A stretch of DNA of 34,362 nt, taken from NCBI GenBank assembly GCA_015064345.1, contig SVSK01000020.1, positions 1 to 34,362 of the forward strand. The letters run 5' to 3'. The translations under genes were made by a program, and so were the position numbers. This document shows, piece after piece, positions 1-7,989 of this stretch. Under the pieces are notes generated by a model that was not told where the DNA came from, did not search any database, and saw only the letters and a list, made by a program, of their open reading frames with translations. Numbering within the stretch: the stretch's first letter is position 1; each line of letters opens with the position of its first letter. The DNA comes from Oscillospiraceae bacterium (lineage in GTDB: Bacteria > Bacillota > Clostridia > Oscillospirales > CAG-272).

Positions 1-599
1 CCGATCCCACAAAAAGCGTTCCCGACAACATTCCCCTGTTTAAGAAAACCTTTGAACCTCTCGCAAAGCTGGCTGAGGCTAACGGAGTGAAGATCGGCTT
101 CGAAAACTGCGGCTACGGTTGGCACGGAAACTCCGAAAACATTGCTTTTTCTCCCGCCGCTTGGGAGCTTATGTTCGACGCAGTTCCAAGTGATGCTCTC
201 GGACTTGAATGGGAGCCTGCTCATCAGCTCTGCGCCCTGGTCGATCCAATTCCCCAGCTTCGCAAATGGGCAAAAAAAGTAGTCCACGTTCACGGCAAGG
301 ACGCAACTGTTGCGTGGGATGTAGTTCGCGAATACGGCACACACGGCATTCACCCTTATGCTTGGCACAGAACTCCCGGTTTCGGAGACACCAACTGGGC
401 GGATATCTTCACAATCTTGCTTCAGGCAGGATTCACAGGTTCAGTTGACATCGAAGGATACCACGACCCTGTACACTACGACGATATGGAGTGGACCGCG
501 CAGATAACCTCCATGGAATATCTGAAGCGTTGCCGCGGTGGCTTACAGTTCTTTGAAGGTCCCGCAGAATACCGCGGTTATCAGGGAAAAAGAAAATAA
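1..599 (+). CDS. Sugar phosphate isomerase/epimerase family protein (5' end outside window)
   Basis: The reading frame is open from base 3, so the GTG at 87 listed in the ORF track is internal and the gene starts upstream of the window. About 199 codons are visible. The residues fit the C-terminal half of a xylose-isomerase-like TIM barrel (AP endonuclease family 2 fold). Probable metal-binding acids and histidines lie in GFENC, LEWEPAHQL, HVHGKD and DIEGYHDP, one at each successive strand end as is usual in this family. These enzymes isomerise or epimerise sugars or sugar acids in the cytoplasm; the substrate cannot be read from the sequence. The C-terminus (RGYQGKRK) looks complete. It converges on the glycyl radical enzyme pair with a shared hairpin between them, so it belongs to a different operon. 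Family assignment is fairly sure, the exact reaction is not. Confidence 0.85.
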   Translation, partial: DPTKSVPDNIPLFKKTFEPLAKLAEANGVKIGFENCGYGWHGNSENIAFSPAAWELMFDAVPSDALGLEWEPAHQLCALVDPIPQLRKWAKKVVHVHGKDATVAWDVVREYGTHGIHPYAWHRTPGFGDTNWADIFTILLQAGFTGSVDIEGYHDPVHYDDMEWTAQITSMEYLKRCRGGLQFFEGPAEYRGYQGKRK

Positions 600-624
600 T
601 TCGGTTTTTACTCAAACAATAAAG

Positions 625-657
625 AAAGCCCTACTGAAATTCAGTAAGGCTTTTTTG
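625..657. terminator. Bidirectional intrinsic terminator
   Basis: AAGCCCTACTGAA and TTCAGTAAGGCTT form a stem of about 13 pairs with one G-T wobble and almost no loop, followed by TTTTTT on the plus strand and TTTCTTT on the minus strand. It sits between two convergent genes and can end both the isomerase and the activase transcripts. Confidence 0.85.
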
Positions 658-671
658 TATTGGTTGGTATG

Positions 672-1568
672 TCATTTATTCTGAGCCACGGGGCAGCGGC
701 ACATTGAGCCTATCTCTGCGATCCACTTGTCAACTGTTTCAGCGTTCGGCGTTTCAAATATGTTCGACTCTTTGCCAAGCCCTTCGGATTTTGCTTCTCC
801 AAGGGAGTGATATGGCTCAACTTCAACCATTTGTATGTTTGAAAGCCTGTTAACAATGCTCGCGATGGCACGGAAATGCTCGGTATTGTCGTTAACCGTC
901 GGGATTATCGGACAACGCAGGATCACGGGCTTGCCAAGCTCACACAGCAATTCAAGATTCGCGATTATCTGCCTGTTGCTGACCCCCGTGTAGCGGCGGT
1001 GCAATTCATCGTCTCCAAGCTTGAAGTCGTAGAGGAACAAGTCACACATCTCAGCCGCACGGCGTATATTGTTTTCCGAAGTCATACCGCAGGTCTCAAT
1101 TGCCGTGTGAAGTCCACGTTTCTTACAAGCCTCAAGTATTTCAAACAGGAATTCAGGCTGACAAAATGGCTCACCACCTGATATCGTCACACCGCCGCCG
1201 GAGGTTTTGTAAAATATCTCGTCTCGCAGTGCAATGCTTACGATATTTTCCGCGGTCTCTTCCCTGCCGATTATTTCCATTGCTCCACTCGGGCAGATGC
1301 GAGCACATTCACCGCAAAGGGTGCAGGATGAAAAATCGAACTCGTGTCCGCCCTCGTCTACAGCATGACAAGCGTTCGGGCAAACCGCGGCACAGCCTCC
1401 GCACAAAGCGCATTTTGCAACTCGGCAAATAGGCTGTCTCTCCGAGGAATGCGACTCGGGATTGTGACACCATTTGCAGTTCAGCATACAACCCTTGAGG
1501 AACACGGTGGTTCGTATGCCAGGGCCGTCATGTATAGAAAATCTTTGAATGTTGAATATTTTTCCCAT
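672..1568 (-). CDS. Glycyl radical enzyme activating protein (radical SAM, PflA family)
   Basis: This 298-residue protein should generate the glycyl radical on the enzyme encoded immediately upstream, using S-adenosylmethionine and a [4Fe-4S] cluster. The radical-SAM cysteines are C27, C31 and C34 in GCMLNCKWCHNPE. Two ferredoxin-type sets follow: C53/C56/C59/C63 and C82/C85/C88/C92, each ending in CP. This insert is typical of activases of the non-pyruvate-formate-lyase glycyl radical enzymes and is absent from classical PflA. The SGGEP motif marks the SAM-binding strand. The ATG start puts the usual IQRFSIHDGPGIRT segment at the N-terminus. The gene lies 60 nt downstream of its presumed target and ends at the shared terminator. 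The class is certain. The target is inferred from adjacency. Confidence 0.95.
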   Translation of the reverse strand: MGKIFNIQRFSIHDGPGIRTTVFLKGCMLNCKWCHNPESHSSERQPICRVAKCALCGGCAAVCPNACHAVDEGGHEFDFSSCTLCGECARICPSGAMEIIGREETAENIVSIALRDEIFYKTSGGGVTISGGEPFCQPEFLFEILEACKKRGLHTAIETCGMTSENNIRRAAEMCDLFLYDFKLGDDELHRRYTGVSNRQIIANLELLCELGKPVILRCPIIPTVNDNTEHFRAIASIVNRLSNIQMVEVEPYHSLGEAKSEGLGKESNIFETPNAETVDKWIAEIGSMCRCPVAQNK

Positions 1569-1628
1569 AAATTTTCTCCTGCGGTGCGAAAATGCCCATT
1601 CTCAAATTTGGAACAGAAAAGCGGTATG

Positions 1629-3818
1629 TTACAGTGAATGCATTGTTCTGCTTATAATATTCTGTCTGAGGCCGATGGGAAGATTTACAAAAATGTCGCT
1701 GTATCCGCCCACGCGAACAACGAGATTTTGGTGGTTTTCCGGATGCTCCATTGCGTCAAGAAGCTCCGCGGAATCAAGAACGTTGATCGACATTTGCTGA
1801 CCGCCGCCTGCAAAATATGCCTTAATAAGAGCCAGCGCGCTTTCCTGTCCCTTGGGGCTAGCGAACAGTTCCTTCTCGAACTTCATCTGAAAAACGAATC
1901 CGCTTTTTGCAAGTCTATGGTCATACGCGAGAGCTGATCTGATCAAAGCGGTAGGACCGTTCATATCGCACCCCGGCACTGCCCCAAGACTGTCGGATAT
2001 TATTATGTCTCCCTTGTGGCGTCCGTTGGCAGATGCGCCTGCCCATACACCGAATGCCGCTGTTCTGTTAAATGTGCTAAGTCCGCCGCCGTACATTCCG
2101 TTTACGGGATCGCGGTAGGTGTGATACTTCATCAGCTCGCTGTAGAAATGACGCTGAATCTCTCCGCCAAGTGTATCAACCTCGTCTATGTCGTTGCCGA
2201 ACTTGAACTTAGATCTCTTGAAATCGCGGTACATTTCCTCATAGCCTTCGTAGTCACGCTCAAGTGCGTCAACTACCTCTGCCATTGTGTATTTATGTGT
2301 ATCAAACACAAAATGCTTGATGTTCGCAAGTGAGTCAATTGCATCTGTAAGTCCTTCGGAGAGTATCTGACCGTGGTTGTAGATGGGCCCGCCGTCCTTG
2401 TAGTTCTTTCCCTTCTCAATACATCCCTGAATAAGCACAGAGCGTATTGGGCTGGGTCCGTATTCCGCAAAGAACTTCTGATATTTGTTCGCCATATCAG
2501 TTGCGTATGCCACTACCCAGTCAAGCTGAGCATAGAATGCAGTCATAAGCTCGTCAAATGACTTAAAATTCCTTGCGTCCCCAGTCTGAAGACCGAATGT
2601 TTCGTCCTTGATAAGGCATTTGCCGTTGTGAAGCGCTCGCTCAAGGCATTTGAGAACGTATATCTCGCCGTCCTCAAGTCCCATGTGAGACTTTCCTTGG
2701 ATATCTATCTGATTACAGCCGTTCATCGCGTACATATGAGAGTCGCAAGGGGGAATACCCAAATCTTCAAGGGCGGGACAAACGACCTCGTCGTTATAAA
2801 GAACAGGCATGCCTGTACCGGCTGACATTACCTTTACGGCATATTTCAGAAAATCCTCCGGTGTGTTTCGGTGGATTCGCATGGTGAGATTGGGGGTGTC
2901 AAACTTATATTTTTCAACAAGGCTGAGTATCGCCCATGACAGAGAGTTTGTTCTGTCGTTCCAGTTCTCGTCGCTACCCGAGATGCAGAGATTCCAGGTT
3001 CTGACTCTCTTGAATTCTCGCCAAAGTCCCTCGAGGATCTCCATATTCTCTTCGCGGTCACCCATTTCGAAGAACTTTCCGCAGTACTGGTCAAAGTTAC
3101 CGGGGGAGTCGTTGCCGTCCATGAAGAACACCATTGCAAAGGACTGACACGCAGTCATAAAGTCAACGGCAGGCTTCTTCGGAACTATCTCCAGCGCCTT
3201 TGCGATACGCTCGTAAATTGCGCGGTTTTCGGCATCCTTCTCCATCATTTCGATGGCGTAAAGGCGATATCTTTCAGAAAGCATATCAACAGTGTCGAGC
3301 GTGAGCATCAGAGCATCATAGAAGTCCGACTTTTCGGGATGTTCCCCTCTGTAGCGGGATATCTTTTCGCGAAGTCCGTCGGTGCCAAGGTCGAGAAGCA
3401 TCCCGAAATCGGGGTTAGCGTGTCCGCCCCAGTCGTGTCCGCCCCAAAGAGTCTTACTGCTCAGCAGCTGAATATCAAGGGGAACGAGGGTTCTGTTGCA
3501 AAGTTCATGATAATCCCTGTCCTCGAAATAATTGATGTAATCCTCAAGTTCATCTGCAAGCTCGGGATACATCTCCATGTACTCTTCCATTTTACCGTGG
3601 TTAACGTATACGCCGCTGTGGTAAGCGAAACAAATACCCTGTTCATAAAACGGCCCATTCATATCAAGGAAGGCAAGGCGGGAGTCCGTCTGAATGGTAA
3701 TGGGAATTCTCTCCATAAACGCGTGCCAACCGGCGGCTATCTTCATTGTTATATCATCGGATTTGCAGTTTCTGTAGGCATATCCAAAAGGAATCAAATT
3801 GGCAATTTTAGGTGTCAT
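1629..3818 (-). CDS. Glycyl radical enzyme of unknown substrate (pyruvate formate-lyase superfamily)
   Basis: The 729-residue protein has the two signatures of glycyl radical enzymes: a C-terminal RVGGYSDIFVNL loop with the predicted radical at Gly705, and a mid-protein cysteine, Cys368, in MNGCNQIDIQG, which should form the thiyl radical. Dehydratase and lyase members of the family (glycerol dehydratase, CutC, HypD) carry Cys-x-Glu at this site, with the Glu as general base. Here it is Cys-Asn-Gln, so the chemistry probably differs. Length is slightly below the usual 780-850. The start is supported by GGGGAG about 10 nt upstream and a consensus promoter. No shell-protein genes are visible, so a microcompartment is not suggested. 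Neighbours do not reveal the substrate. Confidence 0.92.
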   Translation of the reverse strand: MTPKIANLIPFGYAYRNCKSDDITMKIAAGWHAFMERIPITIQTDSRLAFLDMNGPFYEQGICFAYHSGVYVNHGKMEEYMEMYPELADELEDYINYFEDRDYHELCNRTLVPLDIQLLSSKTLWGGHDWGGHANPDFGMLLDLGTDGLREKISRYRGEHPEKSDFYDALMLTLDTVDMLSERYRLYAIEMMEKDAENRAIYERIAKALEIVPKKPAVDFMTACQSFAMVFFMDGNDSPGNFDQYCGKFFEMGDREENMEILEGLWREFKRVRTWNLCISGSDENWNDRTNSLSWAILSLVEKYKFDTPNLTMRIHRNTPEDFLKYAVKVMSAGTGMPVLYNDEVVCPALEDLGIPPCDSHMYAMNGCNQIDIQGKSHMGLEDGEIYVLKCLERALHNGKCLIKDETFGLQTGDARNFKSFDELMTAFYAQLDWVVAYATDMANKYQKFFAEYGPSPIRSVLIQGCIEKGKNYKDGGPIYNHGQILSEGLTDAIDSLANIKHFVFDTHKYTMAEVVDALERDYEGYEEMYRDFKRSKFKFGNDIDEVDTLGGEIQRHFYSELMKYHTYRDPVNGMYGGGLSTFNRTAAFGVWAGASANGRHKGDIIISDSLGAVPGCDMNGPTALIRSALAYDHRLAKSGFVFQMKFEKELFASPKGQESALALIKAYFAGGGQQMSINVLDSAELLDAMEHPENHQNLVVRVGGYSDIFVNLPIGLRQNIISRTMHSL

Positions 3819-3860
3819 AATTCTATGTTCTCCCCATGGAGTAATATTTCTCTTATTTAC

Positions 3861-3888
3861 ATTATATCACAACAGCCGCCCGTGTCAA
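3861..3888 (-). promoter_or_regulatory. Consensus sigma-A promoter of the glycyl radical enzyme operon
   Basis: Read on the minus strand, TTGACA (3888-3883) and TATAAT (3866-3861) are both perfect consensus hexamers with a 16-bp spacer. The start codon at 3818 lies about 43 nt downstream of the -10 box, giving a short leader that contains a GGGGAG ribosome site. Confidence 0.85.
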
Positions 3889-3943
3889 GAGCTTATGAGA
3901 ATCACTTCAGTTAATACCGTCCGGTTGTTACAAGTAAGCACAC

Positions 3944-3976
3944 AAAAAAAGGAATGAACACAGCATTCCTTTTGTT
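3944..3976 (-). terminator. Terminator of the pilus operon
   Basis: On the minus strand AAAAGGAATG and CATTCCTTTT pair around a short loop and run into TTTTTT. The hairpin begins a few bases after the stop codon of the last pilus-operon gene. Confidence 0.85.
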
Positions 3977-3978
3977 TT

Positions 3979-4566
3979 TTATTTTCTCATGCAAGTTATC
4001 ACAGTATAGTCAAGGGAGCCCGAGTTTTTTGTAAACAGCAAAAGATCCGCTTCCATCCCCATAAGTGCATCGGAAGACACGTCGTCCGTGGACTGTACCC
4101 ATGTCACCGTGTAAGAATATCTTTTCCCGGTCATATCGGTAACAAATACCGAGTCTCCTATGGACACGATTTTTGAAAAGTCCAGCTGTCCTTTCGCATC
4201 GCTTCCGCCGATAATCAGACTTTTGTCATAAATACTGCCGGTGTATCTGCAGGGAAAGCGGGAGACCTTGCTCTTATCCCACTCGCCGTAAACCGGTAGC
4301 TCAACACCAAACTTCGGCACCCCGAGAATCGCAACAAAATCCTCGCCGTCTATCTCAAGTGAGGGCATATCCATGTCAACTCTGTCGTCAACAGTCCCTG
4401 CGCTCACCTCGGGAATGATGGAGTATATCTCGGATATTATCTCCTTGTTCTTTGCCACAGCGGTTTTCTCGGAGATCATGGGAAGAACAGTCATAAGCAC
4501 CGCGGCGCCGATCAGTATTATACCGACTATAAGAAGCAGCCGCGTGATTTTCGTGCTCTTTTTCAT
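3979..4566 (-). CDS. Sortase-fold protein lacking the catalytic triad (pseudosortase)
   Basis: The 195-residue protein has an N-terminal membrane anchor (about residues 9-30) and an extracellular domain that follows a sortase barrel: VAILGVPKFGVELPVY matches the first strands of sortases, and SLIIGGSDAKG and LLLFTKNSG sit where active members have the catalytic His and the TLxTC cysteine. Ser122 takes the place of His, Lys180 the place of Cys, and no Arg is found on the final strand. Its start overlaps the stop of the minor pilin gene by four bases (ATGA), so it is translationally coupled to the pilus genes. It is therefore unlikely to be a transpeptidase. A scaffold, pilin-binding or regulatory role is inference. 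The fold assignment comes from motif alignment by eye. Confidence 0.75.
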   Translation of the reverse strand: MKKSTKITRLLLIVGIILIGAAVLMTVLPMISEKTAVAKNKEIISEIYSIIPEVSAGTVDDRVDMDMPSLEIDGEDFVAILGVPKFGVELPVYGEWDKSKVSRFPCRYTGSIYDKSLIIGGSDAKGQLDFSKIVSIGDSVFVTDMTGKRYSYTVTWVQSTDDVSSDALMGMEADLLLFTKNSGSLDYTVITCMRK

Positions 4567-5486
4567 GCGTCATTCCTCTTTCGCCATACTGCCAGGACCA
4601 CAAGAAGTCCGCCTGAGATGCACATCACAACAGCATAAAGCCTCAAATTTATCATCTCGCCTGTCTGCGGAGCATCACCGCTGTCGTCGGAGGTTGCTTT
4701 GTTTGTGACAACGAAGGTGTTTCCCTCTCTGACAGCTGTAACTGTGTATCCCTCTGCCACATCTCTCTCAACTGCATACCAAGAGGATCCGTCATCAGGT
4801 GCTGTCCATGAATATGACCATGAATTTTCGGAAGAGAGGATCTTTGTGTCAACGATAACGCCGTCCTTCAGAATATCAACGATGATATTTGCGGGACGCT
4901 TACCGGAGGCTCCCTCGTCTTTCCAAAGCTTTATTACTTTATACTCCTTGTCCTCTACAGATGTGTAGGACTCGGATTTCGGAACCGCAGTAACGTCGTA
5001 ATTATGGTTGCCGTTTTCATCCGGTCGGGGAACAACCGTGAGGAATGACTCAAAAATTGTAACCGTATTGCCTTCACGCACTGTAACAGACAAAGTCAGA
5101 TACATTCCGGGAAGGATGTTCTCGAAAGAAACCTCGCCGTTCTTATCTGTTGTGCCGATTCGTGTGGGCTCGATTCCGTCAGCCGCCGCATATGCCGCAA
5201 GAGTTGACGCAATGGCACGCCATTCGCTCTGGGATGTTACGTCGTATATCTTTACGGGATATTTCGCAAAAGCTCCTGTCAGCGCGTATGTACCGTCGGC
5301 AAACACTTCTGCTATTCTGTATGTTCTTACTTCCACGCCCTCAAAAACTCTGCCGTCACGGGCATATTTCAGCGTAAGAGAGGACGGACGCGCAGGATCA
5401 ACAGGTGCAACGGCAAAAGTCGGCACCACCAGCGCAGAAAAAATGATAAGTACACACAAGGAAAGCGCAACTATTCTTTCTTTCAT
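4563..5486 (-). CDS. Minor pilin / Cna_B-domain cell-wall protein with APQTG sorting signal
   Basis: This 307-residue protein has a signal peptide (residues 1-26, ending TFAVA), an N-terminal pilin-type domain that resembles the start of the major pilin, a Cna_B domain (about 178-262, beginning YKVIKLWKDEG), and a C-terminal sorting signal made of APQTG (from residue 272), a hydrophobic span and a basic tail RKRNDA. The leucine of LPxTG is replaced by alanine. The segment VTAVPK before the Cna_B domain could hold the lysine that receives the sortase-made isopeptide bond. The gene overlaps the sortase C stop by four bases and the pseudosortase start by four bases. It is most likely an anchoring or ancillary pilin of the shaft built by the adjacent class C sortase. 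Confidence 0.85.
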   Translation of the reverse strand: MKERIVALSLCVLIIFSALVVPTFAVAPVDPARPSSLTLKYARDGRVFEGVEVRTYRIAEVFADGTYALTGAFAKYPVKIYDVTSQSEWRAIASTLAAYAAADGIEPTRIGTTDKNGEVSFENILPGMYLTLSVTVREGNTVTIFESFLTVVPRPDENGNHNYDVTAVPKSESYTSVEDKEYKVIKLWKDEGASGKRPANIIVDILKDGVIVDTKILSSENSWSYSWTAPDDGSSWYAVERDVAEGYTVTAVREGNTFVVTNKATSDDSGDAPQTGEMINLRLYAVVMCISGGLLVVLAVWRKRNDA

Positions 5487-6319
5487 TCGAAGTCCTCCAA
5501 ATCATCTTTTTTGACGGGCATTGCCAGAACGATCACCATGAGTATAAGCAGCATGGGAATCGCCACAGCAGGCATTACGATAAGCACGTCTATCTGATAC
5601 GCATCGGAAATAACGTATATATTCTTCTGTGACACAGTCTCTATACGCTGACCGCGAACTAGAAGTCTGTGTGTGTTGATTCCGTAGGGGGTGCAGGTTA
5701 GAAGTGTGCAGTAATCCCCCTCGGGATCTATCTTTATGTCGTTCACGTTATCAGGTGTGATGGTCTTTATCTGATCCACCTGATAAGTGAGCACTCTGTC
5801 AAGTATTGTAATGGTAAAGGTATCACCCAGCTCCATATGGTCGAGATGAGTGAACAATGTAGCGGAAGGAAGTCCTCTGTGAGCCGAGAGCACGGAATGA
5901 GTACCTGTGCCTCCTGTGGGGATGCTCGTTCCCTCAAGATGTCCAACCGCAACGCTGAGCACGGTGTCACTGGTTGTATGGTACACGGGAAGCTCCAACC
6001 CGATCTTCTCGATTGAAATGTATCCCATGATGCCTGTCCCGCCGAGATTAAGGATATCCATGTATCCATCCACCTGCTTGTGCTGTATCAAGGGAGATTC
6101 AAGCTCACGAAGTGCCGCGTTGTATTCGTCAGCACGGGCAAACTCCGAAGAATAGTCAGCCTCGGGGATGGCCTCAAGCATTTTTTCATAGTCAATGATT
6201 GCCTGTGACTGTGTCCTCGAGTTCCAATAGCTTGTTATCGATGGATATAACAGCACGGAGAGACCTACGAAAAATATGGCCAGCAGTATTATTGTAGACC
6301 ATTTATGTTTCTTCTTCAT
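5483..6319 (-). CDS. srtC: Class C sortase, pilus polymerase
   Basis: The 278-residue enzyme joins pilin subunits by isopeptide bonds on the outer face of the membrane. The catalytic residues are visible: His147 in LSAHRG, Cys209 in TLLTCTPYG and Arg218 in THRLLVRG. It has an N-terminal membrane segment (about 9-28) and a C-terminal one (about 245-268), an arrangement typical of class C. The region before the barrel lacks the usual DPW/DPF lid motif; ESPLIQ lies at that place. It is encoded between the major and minor pilins and ends in an ATGA overlap with the minor pilin. GGGAG precedes the ATG. Class is certain from motifs and context; the symbol is used generically. Confidence 0.95.
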   Translation of the reverse strand: MKKKHKWSTIILLAIFFVGLSVLLYPSITSYWNSRTQSQAIIDYEKMLEAIPEADYSSEFARADEYNAALRELESPLIQHKQVDGYMDILNLGGTGIMGYISIEKIGLELPVYHTTSDTVLSVAVGHLEGTSIPTGGTGTHSVLSAHRGLPSATLFTHLDHMELGDTFTITILDRVLTYQVDQIKTITPDNVNDIKIDPEGDYCTLLTCTPYGINTHRLLVRGQRIETVSQKNIYVISDAYQIDVLIVMPAVAIPMLLILMVIVLAMPVKKDDLEDFE

Positions 6320-6344
6320 AAGCTTCTCCCTGATATTATATCAT

Positions 6345-6372
6345 ATCGGGTACAGGCTGTCCCATACCCGAT
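6345..6372 (-). promoter_or_regulatory. Intercistronic hairpin between major pilin and sortase
   Basis: ATCGGGTA and TACCCGAT pair perfectly around a 12-nt loop in the 109-nt gap between the major pilin stop and the sortase start. No U-tract follows on the minus strand, so it is not a standard terminator. It may slow RNA decay or partly limit read-through so that pilin exceeds sortase; that role is inference. Confidence 0.5.
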
Positions 6373-6428
6373 ACGATGATAACATAAATCTTTTTAATTC
6401 TTATTTGTTCTGTGGTTCGATAACCGAA

Positions 6429-7901
6429 TTATTCAGCGATCTGAGACATTCTCTTCTTAGCAAAGAGTACTACAGCTGCGCAGAGTACCATTACGCTACC
6501 GAATGTGATGAAGAGAGTTGTGCCGAGGCCACCTGTTTCGGGAAGCATGGATCCTGTCTTGTTTACAACGTGTACACCGGAACCTGTGGAGAATACGCCG
6601 TCGTTGAAGATAGCGTCAAGGTTCTTGTCGGAGATAATGAACTGTGTGCGGGATGTAAGCTTGTTGTAACCTGCGGGAGCTACTGTTTCTTCAAGATAGT
6701 AAGTACCGTTGTCTAAACCAACTACTCTTACCTTACCGTCCTTAACAACGATAGCAACACCTGTTTCATCTTCTCTTGCACGGCGGTATGTAACACCGTC
6801 ATCCATGAGAACTACTTTAACTTCTTCTCCTTCTGTAGCAGCGTCATAGATCTTGAACTGTGCGCCGTCGATAAGTCTGTTCTGGGAGTCTGTCTTGATG
6901 ATGTCAATACCGTATGTAAATGTTGTAACTTCGTCAACGTTGGACTCGTGGCCGGAATTATCACCGAATGTGAGCCATGCTGCGTTCTTGTTGCCTTCGC
7001 CTGCGATTACAGCATTACGGTTGAGCATTGCTGTGTAAGTGATAACGATCTTGTCGTTTGTAGAGAGGTGGTCGCAGAATTCCTTTGTGAATACGATCTC
7101 GAATGTGCAGTCGCTGTCCTTGAGTTCTGTGGTCTTTACTGTGTAATATTTTGCATCAACTGTTTCTGTGCCTTTGGCGCCGGGAATAACGTGCTCAATA
7201 CTAGTTACTTCCTTGTATGTAAGACCTGCGTCCATCTTATCGTGGAAGATGTAGTTTTCAGCACCTGCGTGTACGTTGATTGTTACACGGTATGTTACGG
7301 TCTGACCGATGTCGGCTGTGTTTGCAGCGCCGTAGGAGTTTGTGGAGTCTTCAAGAACCTGCTTGTCTACTGTAGGAGCTGCGTTCTTTGCGTTGATGGA
7401 TGCGTTGGGGTTAGTTGTTGTAAGACCGCAGAGAGCACCCATTGTGGAGTCAACGAGGTAGTAACCGAGGGTAAGGTCGGAGAACACGCCTGTTGTACCG
7501 GTAACAACGAATTCACCGGCGTTTGCTGAAGACTTAACGGGCTGAATTCCATTTTCCTTTGCGTAGGAAAGAGCGACCTTAGCGAATGTAGCAACTATGG
7601 AGTTGTCTTCGCCTGCGATCCATGTTACGTAGCCTGCATCATCAATTGTGATGTAATTCTTTGCTTCAGTTGTCTCGAAGAATGCTGTCCAAGCGGAGTT
7701 TACCTTGTAGGAGTAAGCGCCGGATGTCTTGTCGTAGGACTCGAGATCGAGGAGCTGGTAGATGGAGTAAACGTTTTCAGTGCTTACGCCGTTGATTGTG
7801 ATGGAGCCGAGTTCTGTTTCTTTTACTTCAGCTGCGAATGAGGGAAGCGCGAGAGTCATGAGCAGCATCGCTGCGAGTACGAGAGTAATAACTCTTTTCA
7901 T
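6429..7901 (-). CDS. Major (backbone) pilin with LPETG anchor
   Basis: The 490-residue protein has a signal peptide (1-23, ending SFA), an N-terminal pilin domain, a middle fimbrial isopeptide-forming domain (about 175-325, starting at PTVDKQVLED), a C-terminal SpaA/Cna_B-type domain with an E-box (YYLEETVAPAGY), and LPETG at residue 453 followed by a hydrophobic span and a KKR tail. INAKNAAPTVDKQV sits where backbone pilins carry the YPKN-type pilin motif, and its lysine is the likely acceptor for polymerisation. GAAAGGATAACCATC precedes the ATG. Codon use looks biased toward a limited set, as in abundant proteins. Length and architecture match shaft pilins of Firmicutes such as FimA/SpaA. 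It should be polymerised by the sortase encoded next. Confidence 0.93.
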   Translation of the reverse strand: MKRVITLVLAAMLLMTLALPSFAAEVKETELGSITINGVSTENVYSIYQLLDLESYDKTSGAYSYKVNSAWTAFFETTEAKNYITIDDAGYVTWIAGEDNSIVATFAKVALSYAKENGIQPVKSSANAGEFVVTGTTGVFSDLTLGYYLVDSTMGALCGLTTTNPNASINAKNAAPTVDKQVLEDSTNSYGAANTADIGQTVTYRVTINVHAGAENYIFHDKMDAGLTYKEVTSIEHVIPGAKGTETVDAKYYTVKTTELKDSDCTFEIVFTKEFCDHLSTNDKIVITYTAMLNRNAVIAGEGNKNAAWLTFGDNSGHESNVDEVTTFTYGIDIIKTDSQNRLIDGAQFKIYDAATEGEEVKVVLMDDGVTYRRAREDETGVAIVVKDGKVRVVGLDNGTYYLEETVAPAGYNKLTSRTQFIISDKNLDAIFNDGVFSTGSGVHVVNKTGSMLPETGGLGTTLFITFGSVMVLCAAVVLFAKKRMSQIAE

Positions 7902-7989
7902 GATGGTTATCCTTTCTTTTTTAGAAAAAATTTAATAAATTTGTTTAGTTTGGGTTATATATTGTTTCACGAGTCAAGTGGAGATCATA

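Noticed and set aside
1629-3818. Naming the glycyl radical enzyme pflB
   Set aside because: It lacks the Cys-Cys pair of pyruvate formate-lyase, and its activase has the two extra clusters absent from PflA.
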